This document shows positions 24,287-31,841 of a stretch of DNA of 64,000 bases, in pieces. Made by a program: the position numbers and the translations under genes. The DNA comes from Unio delphinus. Taxonomy: Eukaryota > Mollusca > Bivalvia > Unionida > Unionidae. The stretch covers positions 7,015,001 to 7,079,000 of the forward strand of contig JAQISU010000041.1 in the NCBI GenBank assembly GCA_029339505.1, read 5' to 3'. The notes beneath the pieces were generated by a model, which saw only the letters and a list, made by a program, of their open reading frames with translations, did no database searches and was not told where the DNA came from. Numbering within the stretch: the stretch's first letter is position 1; each line of letters opens with the position of its first letter.

Positions 24287-25492
24287 TTAGTTATTTACTT
24301 CGCATATGAATTCTAAGCACCAGGATATTTTTGATCTAATCGTACTATCAACCGCGACAATCTCAAATTCTTCTTCACCCCGGATAATTACTGTTGCGGT
24401 GCCACCAAAATAGGTTTTACCGCTTACGATGATATCAAATTGCTTGTCAGAGATTAACGTCATCCTGTAGATACCATGGGGCCACTCCCCGATATTGACT
24501 TTCAATTTAGCATTAGAGTCTTTTATCCAATCAAAGGTCCCATGCTTTACCCTTTCAGATTTTTCTTTTAGTTTAGCAATATCGTCATAAACGTCGAGAT
24601 AGGTTTTATTGATTTCGGTATATTTCATTATCGTTCCATTCCGGCGTTTAAAAAATGAAACCAAAAGGAGGCCGAATCCAAAACCTTGTTCGGTATTATA
24701 ATGCCCGTTGAGTTCAGAATATGTCGTCGTGATATTGTAACTTTCAGAGCCCTCAAAGAACTTATTAGCCATTTCGCTGATGCGTTTTTGTTCATCAATA
24801 GCTTTTTTAACTTCAGCGAGAGTCATGCCAACCACAAGCGGGGTTCCAAAGAATCTACCAACAATGTCGTTAGTGGGTTTTTGATCTTCTATTAGTTTAG
24901 AAATCTCGAGATAATTTGCCTTGAATTCTGAAGCAGTCATTATCCTTCCAGCTTCCTTGTTAGCGAAGAATGAATTCAACAAGTCTTTAATTTCAGTGAG
25001 AGTCATGCCAACCACAAGAGGGGTTCCAAAGAATTTATGTATAACATTTTTGCGAAAAGAATTATAACCTCGTATATGATCATCCAGCTCACTGCCGTGG
25101 GTGGTAATCTTGTTGTCTTGGGTGGTAATCCTGTTGTCGTTGTCGGTAATCATGCGGTTGTTGGTGATAATCATCTTGTTGTGGGTGGCAATCGCGTCTG
25201 TGATCGTAGACACAAGTGCGCCTGGTTTAAGTCGTCCGTCGTTGGAATACAGCGCAATAGAGTTTTCAGCGGCGTCGCGCTGCCGTATCAAAATGTCATT
25301 CAATGACACATCACTGGATTTCAATTTACCCTGTTTGTCCTGAAATACAACTATTTCGTTCGGGTCAACACTTGTTAAATTTAACGTCTCAGCGATTTCA
25401 TCTTCAATTAGTTTTTTTACATCCTTGACAGAATCAGGTGGTGCAGTGCCATCGGGTTTGGGTTTCAAAGATCTCCCCCAAATATCAATCAT
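24287..25492 (-). CDS. fiber-like protein, 401 aa
   Basis: The N-terminal ~95 residues include LNDILIRQRDAAENSIALY. Residues 97-140 are a short-period repeat (ITTNNRMITDNDNRITTQDN type) that would form a trimeric coiled coil or triple beta shaft. A segment FFGTPLVVGMTLTEIK is repeated with two changes (FFGTPLVVGMTLAEVK) about 65 residues later. The last ~90 residues are beta-rich and aromatic, like a small receptor-binding head. This shaft-plus-head plan is that of viral fibers. No homologue was recognised, so the fiber call rests on architecture and on its place between the membrane protein and the protease. Confidence 0.5.
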   Translation of the reverse strand: MIDIWGRSLKPKPDGTAPPDSVKDVKKLIEDEIAETLNLTSVDPNEIVVFQDKQGKLKSSDVSLNDILIRQRDAAENSIALYSNDGRLKPGALVSTITDAIATHNKMIITNNRMITDNDNRITTQDNKITTHGSELDDHIRGYNSFRKNVIHKFFGTPLVVGMTLTEIKDLLNSFFANKEAGRIMTASEFKANYLEISKLIEDQKPTNDIVGRFFGTPLVVGMTLAEVKKAIDEQKRISEMANKFFEGSESYNITTTYSELNGHYNTEQGFGFGLLLVSFFKRRNGTIMKYTEINKTYLDVYDDIAKLKEKSERVKHGTFDWIKDSNAKLKVNIGEWPHGIYRMTLISDKQFDIIVSGKTYFGGTATVIIRGEEEFEIVAVDSTIRSKISWCLEFICEVNN

Positions 25493-25516
25493 GTTATTGT
25501 AAAACTCTTTCTCTCT

Positions 25517-26098
25517 CTAAAATCGTTTTTGACGACTTCGTCGAAAAATCTTCGATTTTCTCCAGCGATTACTAGTGTATTCATTAACGACAACATGTGG
25601 TGGTTTTCCGCTTGGGTTACTCAAGGAGTTAGAAATAGCGTCAAGGACATTTAATACTTCGCTGCCACATATTGGTGGGTCAATCATCGTTTGTGTTGGT
25701 AGCGTAGAATACCAAGTCTTCATTGGAAGGGTTTTTATATACCGCATAAACTCTTTTGGTGGGGCTAATCCATATGAATCAAAATAGACAATCCCACGTG
25801 GATCAATAGCGTATGCAACCCAGTGAGTTCCAGGTCCGGTGCTGTTATCGAGATTAATAATACCTGTTTCAGTTTTGTTTGGTTGATGTGGTAATTGATC
25901 TTTCATAAAAACACCTCTGAAATTTTTAATCACTAGTTTTTTAGCCGCATCCATTAAATCAAAATTGGACATAGGAACCATCGATTCCTCAATTAATAAA
26001 TCGTTCCTGGTAGTCTTAGACCCTTTCCGCTGTACCACGAATACGGGGTTCCTGGTAGTCTTAGACCCGATCCGTTCACGGATCTTCCGCTGTACCAC
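25517..26098 (-). CDS. adenain/Ulp1-type cysteine protease, about 150-193 aa
   Basis: The catalytic set of the adenovirus-type maturation protease is visible: H92 in GTHWVAYAID, D107 in YFDSYG, Q136 for the oxyanion hole and C144 in PPICGSEV. In adenoviruses and Polintons this enzyme trims capsid precursors inside the particle. All key residues are intact. The first ~38 residues are not part of the family: they are copies of a GSKTTRN-type peptide created by tandem repetition of the end of the upstream gene. M40 or M43 is therefore a likely original start. It sits between the fiber-like and pX-like genes. Confidence 0.9.
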   Translation of the reverse strand: MVQRKIRERIGSKTTRNPVFVVQRKGSKTTRNDLLIEESMVPMSNFDLMDAAKKLVIKNFRGVFMKDQLPHQPNKTETGIINLDNSTGPGTHWVAYAIDPRGIVYFDSYGLAPPKEFMRYIKTLPMKTWYSTLPTQTMIDPPICGSEVLNVLDAISNSLSNPSGKPPHVVVNEYTSNRWRKSKIFRRSRQKRF

Positions 26099-26137
26099 GA
26101 ATACGGGGTTCCTGGTAGTCTTAGACCCTTTCCCTTT
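26004..26137. repeat. tandem repeat joining the pX-like and protease genes
   Basis: Units of 45 and 60 bp plus a partial third begin TTCCTGGTAGTCTTAGACCC and contain CCGCTGTACCACGAATACGG. The repeat overlaps the stop of the pX-like gene (26121-26123) and extends the protease frame upstream with basic repeats. Confidence 0.9.
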
Positions 26138-26516
26138 TTTTATATCCTTTCCCAGTTGCTTTCTTTAGTGCCATTCCTGCTGCAGTACCAACAGCCCCTA
26201 ACGCCGCTGCTTTAGCCACCGCTGGGGCTACTGCTGAAATCAATGCTGGAATCGCAGCTAACAACGGAAATATACCGCCTGTTTTAATCATATTTTTGAT
26301 AGCAGCCGCAGAAAGAGTAATCTGAACACCTTTTTTGGCTGCAAGTGCATCATTGAAATGTTTCACCTGACGAGTTGTCAGCGATAGTTTATTTGCACCA
26401 CCAGTCATTTGGTTGGGTTTCAACGTGATTGTGGTTCCACATTTTTTAGCTGATTCCGATTGCAATTTTTTTAATTGACCGGGAGTTAACGCAACACTAA
26501 TAACACTATATGACAT
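26121..26516 (-). CDS. pX-like minor virion protein, 131 aa
   Basis: The N-terminal part has two L-T/K-x-Q-type segments (VALTPGQLKKLQ and KLSLTTRQVKHF), a pattern I associate with small pX/pVI-like proteins of animal Polinton-like elements. Residues 79-117 are a long Ala/Ile-rich hydrophobic segment, and the C-terminal tail is basic (KKATGKGYKKRER). Such proteins bind DNA or membranes inside the capsid and are often protease substrates; that role is inferred. It lies directly downstream of the major capsid gene. Confidence 0.6.
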   Translation of the reverse strand: MSYSVISVALTPGQLKKLQSESAKKCGTTITLKPNQMTGGANKLSLTTRQVKHFNDALAAKKGVQITLSAAAIKNMIKTGGIFPLLAAIPALISAVAPAVAKAAALGAVGTAAGMALKKATGKGYKKRERV

Positions 26517-26555
26517 TATATATAATTGATTGATTCTAATTCAATGAAAAATCAA

Positions 26556-27965
26556 TCAAAGATTTTCTACTGGGGCATCTACCACTCTCATTCGTCCACC
26601 AACACCTTCGAGTAACATTGATTTATCACTGAGAATGACAGCAACCGCTCTATAATCAGTAATAGCACCACGAGTCACATTAGCTCTAAAGTGTATATCA
26701 ACGACGGATTGTCTTGTTAAATCGAGATGTTCCAGTGAGAAGTAATAGATCGGATACAGATTCTTAAAATCAAATTGTGATATTTGCAAACCAGTATCGA
26801 CATTTTGATCGCGTGCCATAAATGACAACAGACGATGATAAACTCGTGCAATATGATTTTCTGTGTAATTAAGTTGTATATCCTCGGATGGTTCCTGTTG
26901 GCCGTTTATTCTCAGTGAGACGTCTTTCACACCTAATTGATCAAATATCATATGACTGAAACGTTGATCGCCAACTCGTGCGTTATCTTGTAACGCAATA
27001 AATATATGACGTGGCGCAGAAACGCCTTGTTTTGATGCTAGGTTCCAAGTGAATAACCCGTTGATATTTGATTGTTTAACATCTGTACTCACGGTTAGCC
27101 AACTCAACAACGACTTTCCTCCTTGGTCCATAAATGATAGCAATCGTTCTTCTGCGGTGATTGCTGGAGTCAACACTGGCATCCACAATGATATTTTTGT
27201 TAAATTGACTTTACCGGCATCAGCATTGGGATTTTCAGCATCTGCTGGAATCCTCCAGATTGCGTCATTATCATCACTCTTTCGTACAAGCGATACTGTA
27301 TGCTTCGCCCCGTAGATAACTTTTCTGACGTTTCTACAGAATCCAAATATGTGATGCAGTGGAATCGCGCATGAAAATGATATACGCGCTCCTTGCAACA
27401 TTGAGTTTCGTGTTACAGCTCCTAGATTGAAATTAGCATCGTTGTTTATAATCATATTCTCGACATCAGCATCACTATTATCACGTTTTTCTGGTCGTCT
27501 TACAACAAATGGATTTCCTCCAGCGGTATTCTTACCATCTTTTGCAAACATCATAGAGGGTCCTGCTGATCTTGTATAATCATCAGAATATCTCGCTAAC
27601 CCGATTATTGTTGTAGCCACATCAACATCGCGATCTATGGACTCAATTTCTTTTCCATCAATGAGATATCTAGCACTCTCAAATAACGCCATAATACCAT
27701 TATTGACAAAACCGACTTGAGTACCATCTGGATACGGTGCTGGTACAGCAGGAGTATCATCAGTTGTTACAAGTTCTCCTTCTACTTCAATAAACGCTTC
27801 ACAGGGCAAAAAGTATTTACTGGTATCATGGACTTGAAGTTCAATTCTTGCTCGACTATTTGAGTCTATGGCATGATAGGCGTAATATTGATAATCGCGT
27901 ACAGAATCATCCTTGCCAACTGGGGCGTCTATATCAAACGCCGGATCATGTGATTTTTTGAACAT
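26556..27965 (-). CDS. major capsid protein, double-jelly-roll type, 469 aa
   Basis: The protein has the build of the capsid protein found across animal Polinton-like elements: an early YQYYAYHAID block, YFLPCEAFIEVEGEL, then NNGIMALFESARYLIDGKEI around residue 90, a long middle region with SWLTVSTDV, and a C-terminal half with NLYPIYYFSLEHLDL and VDIHFRANVTRGAI. These blocks alternate with predicted beta strands over ~470 residues, the size of double-jelly-roll capsid proteins. Trimers of this fold form the faces of icosahedral capsids. The start at 27965 is the only methionine near the conserved N terminus. No breaks are seen. The fold is assigned from family resemblance, not structure. Confidence 0.75.
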   Translation of the reverse strand: MFKKSHDPAFDIDAPVGKDDSVRDYQYYAYHAIDSNSRARIELQVHDTSKYFLPCEAFIEVEGELVTTDDTPAVPAPYPDGTQVGFVNNGIMALFESARYLIDGKEIESIDRDVDVATTIIGLARYSDDYTRSAGPSMMFAKDGKNTAGGNPFVVRRPEKRDNSDADVENMIINNDANFNLGAVTRNSMLQGARISFSCAIPLHHIFGFCRNVRKVIYGAKHTVSLVRKSDDNDAIWRIPADAENPNADAGKVNLTKISLWMPVLTPAITAEERLLSFMDQGGKSLLSWLTVSTDVKQSNINGLFTWNLASKQGVSAPRHIFIALQDNARVGDQRFSHMIFDQLGVKDVSLRINGQQEPSEDIQLNYTENHIARVYHRLLSFMARDQNVDTGLQISQFDFKNLYPIYYFSLEHLDLTRQSVVDIHFRANVTRGAITDYRAVAVILSDKSMLLEGVGGRMRVVDAPVENL

Positions 27966-28011
27966 TTTATTCTATTTATCAGAGTCTAAATCGTGAAATC
28001 ATAAACGATTT

Positions 28012-28458
28012 TCATCGTCGTAGTTTTTTAAAGCCACTTCCTGCTATCATATTTGCAATATTGCTTTGGTCGGGGGTTAAAGCCATCGACGCTAATTTTT
28101 CGTCTACTGCGTTATTTATAATTCTACTAACACTTGCAGGCATCTCTGCTGTAGATGGTAACGGTTTCTTTTTTCATAAATCACTTCGTGATTTCACTAA
28201 TGATGTTAATTTATTCTTCGCAGTTGAAAATGCTTTTCCAGCAAGATCTCCAACAGCACCAATACCCTTATCACGAATAACTTCAATTGCTTTCATTCCT
28301 AGTTGTTTAGCCAACGGCATCACTTTTGGAGCCATTCTCGCAAATAACCCTGCAATGGTATTGCCTAAACCATCTCCGTAGTATGCTCTATAAACTGGAA
28401 ACCGTGAATTAACTACATAGACGGGGGTTGGTTTATCATGATTGTAGTGTATGATCAT
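28012..28458 (-). pseudogene. small capsid-associated protein, interrupted by in-frame TGA
   Basis: The open part (28458-28177) gives 94 residues with a YYGDGLGNTIAGLFARM segment, a glycine-rich hydrophobic pattern seen in pVI-like and other minor capsid proteins, followed by lysine-rich helices. TGA stands at 28174-28176, but the same frame continues for 53 further codons to TGA at 28012-28014 and encodes a basic start (KKK), a helical middle and an MIAGSGFKKLRR-type end. The stop can be explained by one C-to-T change in an arginine CGA codon. The gene is either disabled, shortened, or read through. Confidence 0.6.
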
Positions 28459-28464
28459 TATTTG

Positions 28465-28488
28465 AAATCAGAAACAATTTTTCAATTG
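28465..28488 (-). promoter_or_regulatory. 24-bp shared upstream motif (copy 1)
   Basis: On the coding strand CAATTGAAAAATTGTTTCTG followed by ATTT lies just before the ATG of the small capsid-associated gene. An identical 24-bp copy stands at 29522-29545, also just before a minus-strand ATG. Candidate late promoter; similar but looser AATTGAAA stretches precede the gene at 24239. Confidence 0.45.
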
Positions 28489-28498
28489 ACTTTTCAAT

Positions 28499-29515
28499 TC
28501 AGTCACTATGATACCCATTTGCTAACTCGTCAATGAAATCTCGATATGTTTTGATATCCATGATACCACCCTGAAATAATCGTCTACAGATATCAGCTGC
28601 TTCATTAATAATTTCCGGTGAGTTATTTCCAGCTCGGAAACCTCCTACAAGAACTTCTAATCGTGATATATCATTGATAACACTACCAGGACATGTCGTG
28701 GTAGAGTCAAAGACATCCTTTGGATTTCCAATCGAATATCCTTTTCCGCTTGTTTCCTCAGTTGTACCAGTTGCGCCCTCACTATCATCAAGTAATTGTC
28801 TTTGTCGGCCTCGACTTTGTTGTTTTTGTATACCATAGCTATCAACTCCTGCTTTAAAAGTTCTGTACTTAATTGTATCCTTTTTCAAATTACCAGTAAT
28901 ATCCTTGTTTATTTTATACAACCAATCTACCCAGTCGTCTCGTTTAATTCTACTGTTTTTATACTCGTCTTTTAAAAACTCTCCCTTTGAATAATATTTT
29001 TGGGCAGCGAAAATACCAAAATCCGCATAATCTTCGAGTTTTATTAATTGAGATTCTTTGATTTCTTTTATAGCTTCTTCGGTGAATTTGTCTATAAAGG
29101 GAACACCTCTTGGGGTGACGACATCAACAGGTTGTGGTTCAGGCGCAGAATCATCAATATCAGCTAATTGTTCATACTCGCGCTGAGTTTTTATATCACT
29201 GGATAGCTGTTGTATCCCTGCGCGTGTTTGTCCGGTCTCTGCTGCTATCCTTTCAAGCGTATCAAGCAGCGGCGCCTTCTTTACTCGTTCTCGCTCAGGA
29301 ATATCTCCGTATATCGCTGCTTCAGTTAACTTTTTCACATCTTTGGTCGCACTTGTTATCGGAGTAAACAGTTGTTCACTTGACACAGAAAAGTCAGGCT
29401 GCGCTTGTTGTCGTTGTTGTAGTTTATTCCGTACAGAGTCACGAATTGGTACAAATCTCCTGATTGCATCCAGTCGTTCACGAGCCAATCGGGTTGTTAA
29501 TGCTTCATTGACCAT
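28499..29515 (-). CDS. coiled-coil virion-module protein, 338 aa, function unknown
   Basis: Arg/Gln-rich helices occupy the N-terminal ~110 residues (for example LARERLDAIRRFVPIRDSV). A P-rich linker with GVPFIDKF follows. A central helical region contains WVDWLYKINKDITG. A Gly/Ser/Thr-rich hinge precedes a C-terminal box, GGFRAGNNSPEIINEAADI, ending in a Y-R-D-F-I-D-E-L helix. I recall this G-x3-AGN-x-S/N-x(n)-Y terminal box from proteins of other invertebrate Polinton-like elements, where it is also unexplained. A scaffold or core-protein role would fit, but is inference. Confidence 0.55.
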   Translation of the reverse strand: MVNEALTTRLARERLDAIRRFVPIRDSVRNKLQQRQQAQPDFSVSSEQLFTPITSATKDVKKLTEAAIYGDIPERERVKKAPLLDTLERIAAETGQTRAGIQQLSSDIKTQREYEQLADIDDSAPEPQPVDVVTPRGVPFIDKFTEEAIKEIKESQLIKLEDYADFGIFAAQKYYSKGEFLKDEYKNSRIKRDDWVDWLYKINKDITGNLKKDTIKYRTFKAGVDSYGIQKQQSRGRQRQLLDDSEGATGTTEETSGKGYSIGNPKDVFDSTTTCPGSVINDISRLEVLVGGFRAGNNSPEIINEAADICRRLFQGGIMDIKTYRDFIDELANGYHSD

Positions 29516-29521
29516 TATTTA

Positions 29522-29545
29522 AAATCAGAAACAATTTTTCAATTG
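29522..29545 (-). promoter_or_regulatory. 24-bp shared upstream motif (copy 2)
   Basis: Identical to 28465-28488 and positioned 7 bp before the ATG at 29515. Directly upstream a partial second copy (AATTGTTTTACAATTG) follows. Confidence 0.45.
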
Positions 29546-29616
29546 TAAAACAATTTTTCAATCCCGACCTAACACCATCGATTTTTGACATCCCTTGAGG
29601 GTCGGCTAAAAAAAAA

Positions 29617-29692
29617 ATGATTAATGGTCGGGCAATCAAATAATGATAAATAGTCGGTCAATCAAATAATGATAAATGGTCGGTCAATCAAA
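29617..29692. repeat. three 26-bp tandem repeats (intergenic)
   Basis: Units contain ATGATAAATGGTCGGTCAATC with one or two changes each. They sit between the 338-aa and 133-aa genes, next to an A10 run. Confidence 0.85.
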
Positions 29693-30089
29693 ATTGTTCA
29701 TTTTCTTGAATTAACGCCCGTAGGTTTCTAACTTTAGAATTAACCTCCTTTTTCAATTCGTATTCGTACCCCAATTCTTTTCGTATTCGTTCTACGATAG
29801 TATACAACGGAGCGAACACACTTACGTCACTGGAAAATGCGAGAGAGTCCCGAATAGAATTCTGAATTCTCTTGATGAGCGCATACTTCTTTGGTAGCAT
29901 ATATTTATTGTTGTTAACTCCGTATTCAATATCCTGAAAATCAGACATGATTTGATCAGGATTTAACCCATCTGATAGTTCAATATCCCAACTTTTCAAT
30001 TTTGAAATCTCGGATAAAATGCTATTCATGTTTTCAGAATTCATTATTCTATAACAATTATATATTTCTAAATGAAAAATATGACGCAT
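29688..30089 (-). CDS. small helical protein, 118-133 aa, unknown
   Basis: Not recognised. The second methionine (residue 16, MNSENMNS) is a more likely start than the first, whose extension is AT-rich and hydrophobic. The rest is helical, with alternating charges (IRKELGYEYELKKEVNSKV) and no cysteine pattern or catalytic motif. It lies between the virion block and the HNH gene. Confidence 0.45.
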   Translation of the reverse strand: MRHIFHLEIYNCYRIMNSENMNSILSEISKLKSWDIELSDGLNPDQIMSDFQDIEYGVNNNKYMLPKKYALIKRIQNSIRDSLAFSSDVSVFAPLYTIVERIRKELGYEYELKKEVNSKVRNLRALIQENEQF

Positions 30090-30212
30090 TAGACATAACT
30101 AAATTGAATTTTTTTGTCCCGTCCTTTTTGAAATAGCCGATCGACAAACCCCCTCTGCAACGAATCGTACTGAGGCTCTACAAATATTGAAATACTTGCC
30201 GGCTTCATATAT

Positions 30213-30581
30213 TTATTTAAATATTTTTTCTTCGTTAGTTGTTGTATTCAAAGATTTTACTGGTTTCACTTTTTTTGAACAAATGCCAGTCCTTCCTCGT
30301 TTGGAATTCTCACTCTGTGTGATTGCTTGCAGATTTGATAAAGAATTGTTCCTTGGATTAGAATCCTTGTGATCGATAACAAAACCATTTTTGATCAATC
30401 CATTGAAACATTCAAATACGAAACGATGATTGTAATATTTCTTCTTTCCAACAGTAAAGAACAAATACCCCATACCATTATCCCACCCAACTGGGTTCTT
30501 CAGTCTACAGTGTCTTACAACACCATCACTGGATGCTTCATAATTTGTACTCACTGGGTGTGGTCTGAATTCCTGGTTCAT
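30213..30581 (-). CDS. HNH homing-type endonuclease, 122 aa
   Basis: Residues 1-45 resemble the NUMOD4-like N-terminal domain of phage HNH proteins (a Y-E-A-S-x-D-G start and a GYLFFTV strand). The HNH core follows: YYNHRFVFECFNG with H52, then VIDHKDSNPRNNSLSNLQAI with D70-H71 and N79/N83. Enzymes of this type nick or cut DNA and often spread themselves. This one is free-standing and divergent from the polymerase gene, with 96 bp between the starts. It is independent of the zinc-binding HNH domain at the end of the polymerase gene. Confidence 0.85.
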   Translation of the reverse strand: MNQEFRPHPVSTNYEASSDGVVRHCRLKNPVGWDNGMGYLFFTVGKKKYYNHRFVFECFNGLIKNGFVIDHKDSNPRNNSLSNLQAITQSENSKRGRTGICSKKVKPVKSLNTTTNEEKIFK

Positions 30582-30677
30582 TAGTATACTATACTATTTG
30601 TCTAATTCATTGACTGATCCATTGCAGTGATTCATTATACATAAACCTTTCATTTAGACACTTGTTTTTAGTATAGC
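30582..30677. promoter_or_regulatory. divergent intergenic region, probable early promoters
   Basis: These 96 bp separate two divergent starts (HNH at 30581, polymerase at 30678). They contain an inverted AGTATAC/GTATACT-like stretch near 30586-30594 and TATA-like GTATAGC before the polymerase ATG. Confidence 0.35.
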
Positions 30678-31826
30678 ATGAAGGAGTTCAAGAGATTGCC
30701 TTCGAAAAATGCTGAATTCAATGCTGATAAGGAGTTTAAGAGATTATTAAAAATCAATCATAGATTTAATCTCGATAGACCCAAAAAACGTCCAAGAGAC
30801 GGAAACATGAAAGAGTTTAAGAGATTATTAAAAATTAGTCCTAGATTTAATCTCGATAAACCCAAAAAACGTAACAAACGTCCAAGAGACGGAAACATGA
30901 AAGAGTTTAAGAGATTATTGAAAATCAATCCTAGATTTAATCTCGATAAACCCAAAAAACGTAACAAACGTCCAAGAGACGGAAACATGAAAGAGTTTAA
31001 GAGATTATTAAAAATTAGTCCTAGATTTAATCTCGATAAACCCAAAAAACGTAACAAAATCAATCCTAGATTTAATCTCGATAAACCCAAAAAACGTCCA
31101 ATAGACGGAAACATGAAAGAGTTTAAGAGATTATTGAAAATCAATCCTAGATTTAATCTCGATAAACCAAAAAAAACGTCCAAGAGAGATTACCCCTGGA
31201 AAGATGCTCAATTCAATCTCGATATAGCTTCTAATACACCAAAGAATACAATTCTTGATAAAGCCATGATTAGTAAAATCAGAGACTGTTTTAATGAATT
31301 CAAGCGTGATGGAGCATCTTATTGTTGGTCAACATTTCGAATTGATGGTGTTGTTGATGCTACCATGACTGATGAAAAAGCAGCAGTGATAATTTCACGT
31401 GTTGGGGAAAAACGGCATTTTTTCCGAATCAAATTCATTATCGAAGTCGATGGCAAATGGATTATTAAGGATAAATTTGAACCAATCCTCAAGAATAAAA
31501 AAGCTGTCATTGTGAGTAGAGATTCCAAACCAGGGATTCTAACCGGCATTGATAAACCATACTACGAAAGATCTTATCCCGTAACAGCAATGGTTTATGG
31601 GATATATCCGTTAAATGATAAACCCGATATCGCAAAACTAGCTCCTATGAAATATTCGTCAGGGCTTAATTGTGTAGCAGAACGAATAATAGAACACTTC
31701 ACAAATGCATCCCGAGGAAATAAACTAACTGATCTGCGACGTAGGAAAATAACCGAGTGGGAACTGACAGTGAAACAGCATGGTGCAAAGATTTCTGATA
31801 TAGCTAAATTAGAAACATCATTATGA
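30678..31826 (+). CDS. polymerase N-terminal segment with 30-aa repeats
   Basis: Residues 1-175 consist of near-identical repeats (unit starts MKEFKRLLKI, continues RFNLDKPKKR, ends RPRDGN); exact 90-bp units lie at 30807-30896 and 30897-30986, followed by a 126-bp variant. The repeat is strongly basic and may act in DNA binding or nuclear import. The remaining ~200 residues contain CWSTFRIDG, an alternating beta region and YSSGLNCVAERIIEHF. No exonuclease motif was recognised. The frame stops at TGA 31824-31826 but is the same frame as the downstream polymerase. Confidence 0.7.
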   Translation: MKEFKRLPSKNAEFNADKEFKRLLKINHRFNLDRPKKRPRDGNMKEFKRLLKISPRFNLDKPKKRNKRPRDGNMKEFKRLLKINPRFNLDKPKKRNKRPRDGNMKEFKRLLKISPRFNLDKPKKRNKINPRFNLDKPKKRPIDGNMKEFKRLLKINPRFNLDKPKKTSKRDYPWKDAQFNLDIASNTPKNTILDKAMISKIRDCFNEFKRDGASYCWSTFRIDGVVDATMTDEKAAVIISRVGEKRHFFRIKFIIEVDGKWIIKDKFEPILKNKKAVIVSRDSKPGILTGIDKPYYERSYPVTAMVYGIYPLNDKPDIAKLAPMKYSSGLNCVAERIIEHFTNASRGNKLTDLRRRKITEWELTVKQHGAKISDIAKLETSL

Positions 31827-31841
31827 TTCCCAATAACCGTT

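Noticed and set aside
23707..25343. Plus-strand frames inside the virion block
   Set aside because: Antisense shadows of the minus-strand genes, with repeated V/I-rich translations of the fiber shaft.
30758..31183. 141-codon minus-strand frame with LGLSRLNLGL repeats
   Set aside because: Antisense of the basic repeat in the replicase.
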